From the NCBI GenBank assembly GCA_046313675.1, contig JBKBXU010000245.1, forward strand, positions 1 through 7,294: 7,294 nt of DNA, read 5' to 3'. Position numbers and translations under genes: made by a program. Source of the DNA: JBKBXU01 sp046313675. Lineage in GTDB: Bacteria > Bacteroidota > Bacteroidia > Cytophagales > Cytophagaceae. Within the stretch, counting starts at the first letter, position 1; each line of letters starts with the position of its first letter. Shown here in pieces: positions 1-6,731 of the stretch. The notes beneath the pieces are model-generated. The model did no database searches. It saw nothing but the letters and a program-made list of their open reading frames with translations, and was not told where the DNA came from.

Positions 1-515
1 GTTTCATTATGCCTGGCTGCTGCTAAAACAAACATGGAGTTGTCAGGGGAAAATGAAAGGTAAAAGTCGCCATAATCAAAAAAACCTCCCTTCCCTAGTT
101 TTAAAAGTTCTACAGGTTCATTCACAGGAATACCTGTAGACGGATCAACCATAGCACCATATACATCAATATCATATGTTTTGCTAATATTCAGGTAAAA
201 ACCTATGAACTTATCTCCGGCAATGGCAATATCCCACAATTGCATATTATTGCTTCCGGAGTTTTTGAACTCATTTTCGGATAGTAATTGATAGTTATTG
301 TCGTATACCTGCCATTTGGTAGCATTACTTTTTTTCCCGGTCACCATAAGGTAGTGTTTCCCTTTATGCTCACCCAGGTATTTCATTATTTTTTGGGAGC
401 TACTTTGAGGAAATTCAGGGCTGTTTAGTACCTGTACTTTTTGGGAATATCCCAGATTAATCGACAGGAATGTCAGCAAAACAAGGTAATAAAGGTTAAG
501 CAGTATTTTATTCAT
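1..515 (-). CDS. Secreted protein of unknown function, N-terminal part (3' end beyond window)
   Basis: An open frame of 171 codons runs without a stop from an ATG at 515-513 to the window edge, so the C-terminus is missing. The first 25 or so residues form a signal peptide: MNK, a hydrophobic core (LLNLYYLVLLTFLSI), then NLGYSQK, with probable cleavage before Gln25 as is common for Bacteroidota exports. The mature part alternates short beta-like segments with turns, for example KHYLMVTGKK (53-62), KWQVYDNNYQLLSE (67-80), WDIAIAGDKFIGFYL (94-108), a VDPSTG turn (123-128) and FSPDNSMFVLAA (155-166). This pattern suggests a beta-propeller or other repeated-sheet extracellular protein, but I recognise no named family. 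No lipobox cysteine follows the signal core, so a periplasmic, outer-membrane-associated or secreted location is expected. The Shine-Dalgarno is poor (AGAAAA just before ATG), as is usual in this phylum. The gene is divergent from the histidine kinase. Confidence 0.85.
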   Translation of the reverse strand, partial: MNKILLNLYYLVLLTFLSINLGYSQKVQVLNSPEFPQSSSQKIMKYLGEHKGKHYLMVTGKKSNATKWQVYDNNYQLLSENEFKNSGSNNMQLWDIAIAGDKFIGFYLNISKTYDIDVYGAMVDPSTGIPVNEPVELLKLGKGGFFDYGDFYLSFSPDNSMFVLAAARHNE

Positions 516-641
516 TTTTCTGGATTGAGTTTGAACGTAAATATATGAAAATTCACAGATATAAACCATTATCCCGGAAGGTTCATCAAAAACTACTGTG
601 AGCCGAAAAAATCATTTTAATTATGGTTTTCTTATAAATTC

Positions 642-649
642 CAAAGCTA
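642..649 (-). promoter_or_regulatory. Candidate Bacteroidota -7 element for the secreted-protein gene
   Basis: Read on the minus strand the bases are TAGCTTTG, an exact match to the TAnnTTTG -7 consensus of Bacteroidota primary-sigma promoters. Transcription would start roughly at 634-637, giving a leader of about 120 bases. No good TTG -33 element lies at the expected 17-23 base spacing, so the call rests on the -7 box alone. A weaker one-mismatch variant (TATCTGTG, minus strand, around 556-563) lies nearer the gene. Confidence 0.25.
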
Positions 650-770
650 TTTTACTTCGATTCTTAAATGGTTAATCCTAAACAAAAAAATGTTTTGTTG
701 GTTACACCACGGGGTTTACCATAGTTTGTACCATGCCCCCAATATAAAACTGACTTCTGATTTGCTACCA

Positions 771-778
771 TACTTTTG
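771..778 (+). promoter_or_regulatory. Candidate distal -7 element for the histidine kinase
   Basis: TACTTTTG matches TAnnTTTG exactly. A CTG at 750-752, one mismatch from TTG, lies 18 bases upstream, within the spacing reported for Bacteroidota promoters. A start near 783-786 would give a leader of about 160 bases before the kinase ATG. Such motifs arise easily by chance in AT-rich DNA. Confidence 0.25.
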
Positions 779-835
779 TCTTATACCTGAGAAACAGAAA
801 AGTGACCTTAACAAGAACTTTCAGAATATATACCT

Positions 836-907
836 AAAGCTTAATTTTAAAAACAATCCTTGCGCATCTTTGTGTTTTAGTTTTGGAAATAAAGAAAAGC
901 TTAATTT
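836..907 (+). repeat. 12-bp direct repeat AAAGCTTAATTT, two copies 60 bp apart
   Basis: Exact copies lie at 836-847 and 896-907. Their starts are exactly 60 bases apart, so both sit on the same face of the helix if the pitch is about 10 bases. They bracket the candidate -7 element at 878-885 just upstream of the kinase gene. A paired operator site is possible but unproven, since chance repetition is not negligible in AT-rich DNA. Confidence 0.45.
878..885 (+). promoter_or_regulatory. Candidate proximal -7 element for the histidine kinase
   Basis: TAGTTTTG matches TAnnTTTG exactly and would start transcription near 890-893, about 50 bases before the kinase ATG. The nearest upstream TTG (860-862) leaves a spacer of only 15 bases, shorter than usual, so the -33 contact is doubtful. 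It lies between the two copies of the 12-bp direct repeat. Confidence 0.3.
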
Positions 908-932
908 ATTTGACAAAATATTGGAAGAACGT

Positions 933-936
933 AGGA
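933..936 (+). promoter_or_regulatory. Ribosome binding site of the histidine kinase
   Basis: AGGA lies seven bases before the ATG at 944. This spacing supports that start codon over later in-frame methionines, and the protein enters a PAS fold almost immediately (FDTIPNQYLILS from residue 12). Confidence 0.55.
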
Positions 937-943
937 ACTAACG

Positions 944-3900
944 ATGAAGGATAACACCAAAATTGATTTTAGCATTTTTGATACGATACCAAATCAATAC
1001 CTGATACTGTCCCGGGAGCTAATAATACTCAATGCCAGCGACAGATATCTGGAAGCGGTGCAAACTACCCGTGCGGGCATTGTAGGTAAATTCATATTCG
1101 ATGCTTTTCCTCAAAATCCAGATCTCCCAAAGGATGATGGTCTTTACAATGTAAATGCATCGCTCCAATATGTTCTTAAACACAAGAAGCCTCATAAGAT
1201 GGCCGTTCAGCGGTACGATGTACCTCTCCCCGACGGAACATTTATAAAAAAATACTGGAACCCTGAACATTTGCCGGTATTAGATAAGGAAGGAAATATT
1301 CTATACATCATTCAGCATGCCGAAGATATTACCAACCTAATGGTGACTCAGGAGAAATTGAGTAATCTTGAAAAACAAACCAATGTTGATGAAGCTAAAA
1401 TAAACCAAGACCGAGTGGATGCGGTTGAGCAACAGAGAATTATATACAATCTATCTGAACATGCACCAAATGGACTTGCAATTTTTAAAGGGAGTCAGTT
1501 TATTATTGAATACGCCAATCAGGCTATATGCAAAATATGGGGCAGGGTACAGGATTCAATTATAGGCAAACCCCTTTTTGAGGTACTCCCGGAAATTAAG
1601 GGACAGGGTTATGAAGAATTATTGGAAGGCGTTTTAACCACCGGTATTCCATATATCGGAAAAGAGTTACCCGGTACCTTAAACCGCGGAGGTAAGCTTG
1701 AAACGGTTTACTTTACTTTTGCATACAACCCATTATTTGACAAAAATGGTCAGGTCGTCGGCATCACTGTTGTTGCCGAAGAGGTTACAGAGCATGTAAA
1801 AGCAAGGCAAATCATACAGGAGGAAAGATCACTTCTCCAGAATGTAGTGAAGGAACTTCCTGCGATTGTATGTATTCAAAAAGGGCCTGAACATATTTAT
1901 GAATATGTTAATCCGGCTTATGAGAAAACGGTTGGTTCAAGGCCATTATTAGGAAAATCCGTCCGGGAAGCACTTCCCGAGGTAGATGGCCAGGGATTTT
2001 TAGAATTGCTGGATCAGGTATACAATACGGGAATTCCTTATGTGGGAAAAGAAGTGCCTATAATGATAAACCGTGGACCAAATGGAGAACCGGAACAAGC
2101 CTGGTACAACTTCGTCTATCAGCCAATGATTGACGAAAACCAACAAATTTCCGGCATTTTCACTTTTGGAAATGAAGTTACAGATCAGGTAAAAGCCAGA
2201 GCTCATATTGAAAAATCCAATGAAGAGTTACGCAGACTGAATACAGAGTTTGAATTTGTCATGGACTTTATGCCGCAGTTGGTTTGGTCTTCCCGTCCGG
2301 ATGGTCTTTTAGATTATTGTAATAAGGTTACATTGGAATACCTGGGAAGAACTTTCAACGAAGTGATTGGTAACGGTTGGTCTGAGGCACTTCATCCAGA
2401 TGATTATGACAGGACTCTTGAAGTATGGACCAAAAGTATAAATACCGGAAAGAAATATGAGATCGAGTTCCGGGTAAGAAAATACGATGGTACGTATCGC
2501 TGGTTTCTTGCAAGGGCAGTACCATTGAAAGATGAAAACGGAAATATCATAAAATGGTATGGCACCTGTACGGACATTCACGAGCATAAATTGGTACAAG
2601 AAGATCTGAAACTACAAGCTCATGTGCTTGAAAGCATAAATGAAGGTGTACTTTTAACTGAAGAAGATGGAACGATTTTGTATGCCAATCCTGCGGAAGA
2701 AAGCATGTTTGGCTATGAACCCGGTGAGCTGATCGGGAAGAACAAGGTTATCGAATATGCCTACCCTCCGGAAGAAAGGGAAAAGATGGTTCATGCGCTC
2801 ATGGAGGAGGTAAAACTAAAGAAATCATGGGAAGGAGAATTAAGAAAGGTCAGAAAAGATGGGAGTACATTTTTTACCCGTACCACCATTTCCATGCTAA
2901 AACTGGAGCATAAGAATCTTTTCGTGTGCGTTCAAAAGGATATTACAGAAGAAATTAAAAATAAAGCCGATTTAGATTATCAAAGTAAGCTTAACAAAAC
3001 CATCACCGACAATGCCACTTCAGCTTTGTTCATGATGAATGACAAAGGTTATTGTACCTTCATCAATCCTGCAGGAGAGAAAATGTTAGGATTTACTTTT
3101 GAAGAAATTTCACAGAAGCCTCTTCATTATGTGATTCATCACCATCGCCCCGACGGATCTTTTTATCCCCTGGAAGAATGCCCGATAGACAGAGCCCTTC
3201 CGGAAAATTTTGATATCCGTGCACATGAAGATGTGTTTATACGCAAAGACGGCACTTTTTTTCCTGTCTCATGTGCGGCGAGTCCTATTTTCAGCAATGG
3301 CGTCCCGATTGCGACCGTGATTGAGGTAAGGGATATTACGGAGGAGAAACTATGGAAGCAGGAAATTGAAGATAACAACCAGGAATTGCAGGATAAAAAT
3401 AAGGAGCTGGTCCGCATCAATGACGACCTTGATAATTTTATTTATACCGCATCCCATGATCTTAAAGCGCCTGTATCCAATATTGAAGGCCTGATCTACA
3501 CACTTAAAGAAAGCTTACAGGAGACGATCAATGTCGAGCCGGAAGTCGGTCAATTACTTTCATTGGTAGAGATTTCTATAACCCGTTTCCAAAAAACAAT
3601 AAAGGAACTTACCGAAATCAGCAAAACCCAGCGAAATATTGACGAGGAAAATTCAAAATTTAACATTAAAGCAGTGGTTCAGGAGGTGATATCCTCCGTA
3701 AATAACATAATTACTGATTCCGGAGCCACCATTCATTGTGATATAGATTCTTCCCTGGAATTGAATTATTCTATAGTTAATTTTAAAAGCATCGTAAACA
3801 ACCTTCTGACTAATGCCATTAAATACAGGTCGCCGGACAGAAAACCTGTTGTTAAAATTGAAACCGGTGTTAAAGATGATTTTCTGTTTATCAAAGTACA

Positions 3901-4111
3901 GGACAATGGCCTTGGTTTAAAAGAAATGCACAGAGAGAAAATCTTTGAAATGTTTAAAAGGATGCATGACCATGTAGAAGGCTCGGGTGTCGGATTGTAT
4001 ATTGTCAAAAGAATGGTTGAAAATGCAGGAGGAAGAATTGAAGTTGAAACTCAGGAAGGCAAGGGTTCTACGTTTACCATATACCTTAAGCATTCCTATA
4101 TTGAAGGTTAA
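944..4111 (+). CDS. Soluble multi-PAS sensor histidine kinase (six PAS domains)
   Basis: This 1055-residue protein should sense signals through PAS domains, autophosphorylate on a histidine and pass the phosphate to an unlinked response regulator. Approximate order: PAS1 9-135 (DAFPQNP, then KKYWNPEHLPVLD), helical linker 132-168, PAS2 168-288, PAS3 296-418, PAS4 434-552 (PAS_3/PAC type, with LHPDDYDR and RKYDGTYRWF), PAS5 555-674 (YANPAEESMFGY, VRKDGSTFF), PAS6 680-805, coiled coil 800-832, HisKA from 830, HATPase 942-1049. The H-box is ASHDLKAP with phospho-acceptor His838. The N-box is NNLLTNAIKY (Asn957), the G1 box DNGLGL (987-992), the F-box IFEMF (1000-1004) and the G2 box GSGVGL (1013-1018), so all catalytic boxes are intact. 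There is no signal peptide, transmembrane segment or receiver domain, so it should be cytoplasmic. No regulator gene adjoins it, making it an orphan kinase here. PAS2 and PAS3 are an internal duplication. The ligands of the PAS domains cannot be read from the sequence. Confidence 0.97.
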   Translation: MKDNTKIDFSIFDTIPNQYLILSRELIILNASDRYLEAVQTTRAGIVGKFIFDAFPQNPDLPKDDGLYNVNASLQYVLKHKKPHKMAVQRYDVPLPDGTFIKKYWNPEHLPVLDKEGNILYIIQHAEDITNLMVTQEKLSNLEKQTNVDEAKINQDRVDAVEQQRIIYNLSEHAPNGLAIFKGSQFIIEYANQAICKIWGRVQDSIIGKPLFEVLPEIKGQGYEELLEGVLTTGIPYIGKELPGTLNRGGKLETVYFTFAYNPLFDKNGQVVGITVVAEEVTEHVKARQIIQEERSLLQNVVKELPAIVCIQKGPEHIYEYVNPAYEKTVGSRPLLGKSVREALPEVDGQGFLELLDQVYNTGIPYVGKEVPIMINRGPNGEPEQAWYNFVYQPMIDENQQISGIFTFGNEVTDQVKARAHIEKSNEELRRLNTEFEFVMDFMPQLVWSSRPDGLLDYCNKVTLEYLGRTFNEVIGNGWSEALHPDDYDRTLEVWTKSINTGKKYEIEFRVRKYDGTYRWFLARAVPLKDENGNIIKWYGTCTDIHEHKLVQEDLKLQAHVLESINEGVLLTEEDGTILYANPAEESMFGYEPGELIGKNKVIEYAYPPEEREKMVHALMEEVKLKKSWEGELRKVRKDGSTFFTRTTISMLKLEHKNLFVCVQKDITEEIKNKADLDYQSKLNKTITDNATSALFMMNDKGYCTFINPAGEKMLGFTFEEISQKPLHYVIHHHRPDGSFYPLEECPIDRALPENFDIRAHEDVFIRKDGTFFPVSCAASPIFSNGVPIATVIEVRDITEEKLWKQEIEDNNQELQDKNKELVRINDDLDNFIYTASHDLKAPVSNIEGLIYTLKESLQETINVEPEVGQLLSLVEISITRFQKTIKELTEISKTQRNIDEENSKFNIKAVVQEVISSVNNIITDSGATIHCDIDSSLELNYSIVNFKSIVNNLLTNAIKYRSPDRKPVVKIETGVKDDFLFIKVQDNGLGLKEMHREKIFEMFKRMHDHVEGSGVGLYIVKRMVENAGGRIEVETQEGKGSTFTIYLKHSYIEG
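1445..2197 (+). repeat. Internal duplication of a PAS domain within the kinase gene
   Basis: Residues 168-288 and 296-418 align along their length. The best block is 217-243 against 346-372, where 17 of 27 residues are identical (shared GQG, ELL, TGIPY and GKE), at an offset of 129 residues (387 bases). Both copies end in EVT followed by VKAR. The copies have diverged enough that the duplication is old and recognisable mainly at protein level. Confidence 0.85.
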
Positions 4112-4132
4112 TTTATTTTTACTATTAACTTT
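4104..4132. terminator. Weak palindrome between convergent genes, possible bidirectional terminator
   Basis: AAGGTTAAT (4104-4112) pairs with ATTAACTTT (4124-4132) around an 11-base loop, giving a nine-pair stem with one G-T wobble. The kinase stop codon TAA (4109-4111) lies inside the left arm. The stem is AT-rich and has no proper U-run after it in either direction, so intrinsic termination would be inefficient. It is nevertheless the best hairpin in the 65-base gap between the kinase and the convergent operon. Confidence 0.25.
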
Positions 4133-4176
4133 TGTCATGAAGGTGCTACTCTATTGTTTGTGACAGCGCAAATTTT

Positions 4177-5727
4177 TCAATTCTTTACCAGCTTTCTTAC
4201 GTCCTGGTATTCAATTTTGCTGTTATGCCTCGGATCGCGAGGGATCTTTTTTATAAAAAAGATATCCTGAATTGGCAGATCAAGCTCCCCGATTTTTGAC
4301 AATACAGCTTTCTTTCGCTTTCGATCGTTTAATTCGATGACAGCCGTTAAATTTTCATTTACCATCACAATGGTACCCAGCTCCACACCCTCCCATGACT
4401 GAAATATGTTTTCATAGATGAAGGGAGCAATAAACTGTGTATGATATTTTATCAGTGTATTGCATCTGCCGGTTAGGTACAGTTGATGTTGCTCGTCAAG
4501 GTAGCCGCTATCACCGGTTCGGTGCCAGCAGGTATCTTCTATGAAAATCTTGTTGGCATGTAAAGCCTCTTCATTGTTATAATACTCTCTCAACACATGG
4601 CTTCCGCTCACGATTATTTCGCCGATCTCTCCCCCTTGGACTTCTAATTTTTCTAAATCTTCCGCTGCTTTTACTGAAATAGGCGCATCCACAATCCGTA
4701 TAATCTTAACTTCCGCACAAGGTTCGGGCTTGCCTACTTTTAAACCATTGTTGGTTTTAGAAATTTCATTTACCAGCTCCCTTGCATTGATGGAACTGAT
4801 GGGTTCGGCTTCTGTGGAACCATACACAATTTCTATTTCCGCATCAGAAAATGCCTGAAAATACACATATGCTTCGGAGGGAAAAACGGGAGCGCCACCT
4901 GTAAAGATTTTTTTGATTTGAGGCAGAGGGATATTATGGCGTATCAGATAGCGTGAGACTTGTTTTATGAAAAAAGGCGATGCAATGATCCTGTTTACAT
5001 GGTGCTTCTTTATTTGGGCAATTGCCCTTTCCGGTTTGAAACTATCGGGCTTACCAGCTTTAAAATCGGCAATCACAGAGGTAACTCCCGATCCCAGATT
5101 GATCAACAGTGCTATAGGAAGCACTTGCAGGTCTACATCATTTTCCTGCGGCTGTATTTTTTCAAGCAGGGCTTTCGCCTGTTCGCGTAAAAAGCCATGG
5201 GTTCGCTTGGCAGCCTTTGGTATGCCCGTGCTGCCGGTGGTAAAGCTTATAAGGGCGGTATCCAGGCTATTGGTTTCAGGAAATATGGCTTCTGAATTGT
5301 TATTTTTAGTATAACCGATACCCAAATGAATTGGTATTTTTCTCAATTCGTATGAAAACCATGATAAGACCCTGGCTTTGGGTATGCCAATAAAAGCTTT
5401 GCATTGAGCTACTTTACAGCATTCTTCCATTCTTGCTTTGCTTACCCACTCATCAAGGAAAACAGCGGTGGCGCCTATCCGAAAAAGTGCAAGCAAAATC
5501 CTGTATAAGTCCAGGCTCATCGGTACGAATATTAACACCCTGTCGCCTTTGGATATTCCTTTAGTTACAAAATGGCTTGCCGTATAATTTACTTCCTGTG
5601 CCAGCTCACCAAAGCTTGCCTGTTCGTTTTTGTATACAATCGCTGTTCTATCAGGGTATTTTTGAGCCGATTCGAAGAATAAATCAACAACATTATACGG
5701 ATCAGATATACTTTCATTATGTATCAT
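4177..5727 (-). CDS. AMP-dependent acyl ligase (ANL superfamily, OleC/fatty-acyl ligase-like)
   Basis: This 516-residue enzyme should activate a carboxylic acid as an acyl-adenylate using ATP. The final acceptor (CoA, carrier protein, or internal beta-lactone closure) is not evident. Visible ANL motifs: A3 P-loop FTTGSTGIPKAAKRTH (162-177), A5 VYGSTEAEP (301-309), A7 HRTGDSGYLDE (402-412, Asp406) and A8 LTGR (418-421, Arg421). The C-terminus has PRDPRHNSKIEY with the candidate catalytic Lys504. Two features set it apart from ordinary acyl-CoA synthetases. The Asp usual shortly after the A8 GR is missing (GRCNTLIKY), and the tail has the RHNSKI form that I recall from OleC-type olefin beta-lactone synthetases and related fatty-acid ligases, rather than PRxxSGKI. 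It has no transmembrane segment. The start ATG (5727-5725) overlaps the acyltransferase stop by four bases (ATGA), so it is probably translationally coupled as the last gene of the operon. ANL family membership is certain; the OleC-like assignment is a judgement by eye. Confidence 0.93.
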   Translation of the reverse strand: MIHNESISDPYNVVDLFFESAQKYPDRTAIVYKNEQASFGELAQEVNYTASHFVTKGISKGDRVLIFVPMSLDLYRILLALFRIGATAVFLDEWVSKARMEECCKVAQCKAFIGIPKARVLSWFSYELRKIPIHLGIGYTKNNNSEAIFPETNSLDTALISFTTGSTGIPKAAKRTHGFLREQAKALLEKIQPQENDVDLQVLPIALLINLGSGVTSVIADFKAGKPDSFKPERAIAQIKKHHVNRIIASPFFIKQVSRYLIRHNIPLPQIKKIFTGGAPVFPSEAYVYFQAFSDAEIEIVYGSTEAEPISSINARELVNEISKTNNGLKVGKPEPCAEVKIIRIVDAPISVKAAEDLEKLEVQGGEIGEIIVSGSHVLREYYNNEEALHANKIFIEDTCWHRTGDSGYLDEQHQLYLTGRCNTLIKYHTQFIAPFIYENIFQSWEGVELGTIVMVNENLTAVIELNDRKRKKAVLSKIGELDLPIQDIFFIKKIPRDPRHNSKIEYQDVRKLVKN

Positions 5728-6731
5728 AGCTCTTTGCCGTATAATATATAATTTTTAAAAATTTCACCGGAGAAATTTTTAGACAGGCGTATAGAGGTAG
5801 CATCTTCAAATACCAGCGCATGAATGATGGATGTGTAGCCTTCCAAAATGGCCCTTCTATAAATCATATTTCCAATCACATGCCCCATGCCCTTCCACTG
5901 ATCGTGTGGGTGACGTGCCAATGTTTTTACAATCAGGCTTCTGTTTTCTTTATTGAAATGATCATCAATGCAAAAGAAGTATCCTATGAGATTTTGCCCC
6001 TTATCTTCTGCCAGAATTACGTAGTTTGGATCAATAAATTTTTTAACCAATGTATATTTTTTTATAAATGCCTCTTTGCTGATTGGCGTAAAAAGGAAAT
6101 TATTCTGAAATGCCCTCAGGTTAAAGTCGTAAATGTCCGAGAGTTCCTTTTCAAATTCAGTTAGATTAATATTTCTGAAAGTTACTCCTTGTTCCAGGAA
6201 GGACTTTTCTTTGGCCAAAACTTCCGGCTGATCGAAGCGCAAATTTTTATCTACGCTGGAAAAGTACCTTCCGGCCACTTCAAAATTCGCATTTGTAAAA
6301 TGTTCATGGTAATAAGGATGGTGGCATGGCTCCATGAAAAAATCCGGGTGAGACCCGGGTACTTTAAGCCTGTAATTGTCCCAGGTGCTTCCATTCATAG
6401 GCCCCAGTATGTATTCCGCCCCATTCTCTTTGGCATGAGCGAGGACATGCTGGAAAAGTTGAAAGCATGCGCCTGGATTATCTTCCGCTTCGTAGTTACC
6501 TATACACCAAGTGTTTTTTCCTTTATAAGACAACTTAGGATTGCAGTAAAGAGCTGCCCTTGCTAAAACTTTATCGTCTTCTACAATAATAAAACAACTG
6601 TCTAGGTAGTCGCTGTTTAAATGATCAGGTAACTTAAGACGGTTGTGACCTTCAGGATATAAATTTTTGGGAAAACGATCAAATAAATGAAAGTTAGCCT
6701 CTAAAGGATTTACAGCAAGTATTTGCATCAT
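5724..6731 (-). CDS. GNAT-superfamily acyltransferase with two GNAT-like lobes
   Basis: This 335-residue cytosolic protein probably transfers an acyl group from a thioester to an amine or hydroxyl. The C-terminal lobe (about 183-335) shows a GNAT core: YVILAEDKGQNLIGYFFC (237-254), then VKTLARHP and the acyl-CoA pyrophosphate-binding motif QWKGMG (278-283, Q-x-x-G-x-G), followed by a helix and FEDATSIRLSKN (308-319). The N-terminal lobe (about 40-160) looks like a second, degenerate GNAT fold: VEDDKVLARAALY (50-62), no Q-x-x-G-x-G where one is expected, and GPMNGSTWDNYRL (110-122), a signature I associate with YghO-like proteins. That family has been connected with bacterial ceramide synthase-type N-acyltransferases, but I hold this link loosely. 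The gene overlaps both neighbours by ATGA, between a membrane lipid kinase and an acyl-activating enzyme, which fits lipid acylation. Two adjacent ATGs are possible starts; the first (6731-6729) makes the overlap. Substrate unknown. Confidence 0.82.
   Translation of the reverse strand: MMQILAVNPLEANFHLFDRFPKNLYPEGHNRLKLPDHLNSDYLDSCFIIVEDDKVLARAALYCNPKLSYKGKNTWCIGNYEAEDNPGACFQLFQHVLAHAKENGAEYILGPMNGSTWDNYRLKVPGSHPDFFMEPCHHPYYHEHFTNANFEVAGRYFSSVDKNLRFDQPEVLAKEKSFLEQGVTFRNINLTEFEKELSDIYDFNLRAFQNNFLFTPISKEAFIKKYTLVKKFIDPNYVILAEDKGQNLIGYFFCIDDHFNKENRSLIVKTLARHPHDQWKGMGHVIGNMIYRRAILEGYTSIIHALVFEDATSIRLSKNFSGEIFKNYILYGKEL

Larger units (their letters stand above)
516..943. other. Divergent intergenic region
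   Basis: About 430 bases separate the start codons of the secreted-protein gene (minus) and the histidine kinase (plus). The stretch is AT-rich, with many short runs of A and T. It contains three exact TAnnTTTG elements (one facing left, two facing right), and a 12-bp direct repeat near the kinase end. I see no tRNA, no GC-rich terminator hairpin and no convincing small gene. A plus-strand open frame at 690-941 ends two bases before the kinase start but looks like noise (see rejected items). Confidence 0.7.

Noticed and set aside
711..739. Possible hairpin formed by GGGG and CCCC with TACCAT repeated in the loop.
   Set aside because: Only about four to five pairs form around a loop of nearly 20 bases and no U-run follows, so neither a terminator nor a riboswitch is supported.
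690..941. Plus-strand open frame of 83 codons ending two bases before the kinase ATG, which could look like a coupled leader gene.
   Set aside because: The composition is noise-like for translated AT-rich DNA (many Phe, Asn, Lys, Cys and His). There is no Shine-Dalgarno before its ATG, no recognisable motif, and two candidate promoter boxes plus the direct repeat lie inside it.
2309..2599. Minus-strand open frame within the histidine kinase gene, one of several antisense frames in that gene.
   Set aside because: It overlaps the conserved PAS4 coding sequence, and its composition follows from the sense strand's codon pattern.
4967..5314. Plus-strand open frame of 115 codons inside the acyl ligase gene.
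   Set aside because: It is antisense to a gene with clear ANL motifs, and its translation shows no domain or plausible start signal.
6189..6566. Plus-strand open frame of 125 codons inside the acyltransferase gene.
   Set aside because: It is antisense to a well-supported coding region and has no family signature. A second frame at 5820-6164 is rejected for the same reason.
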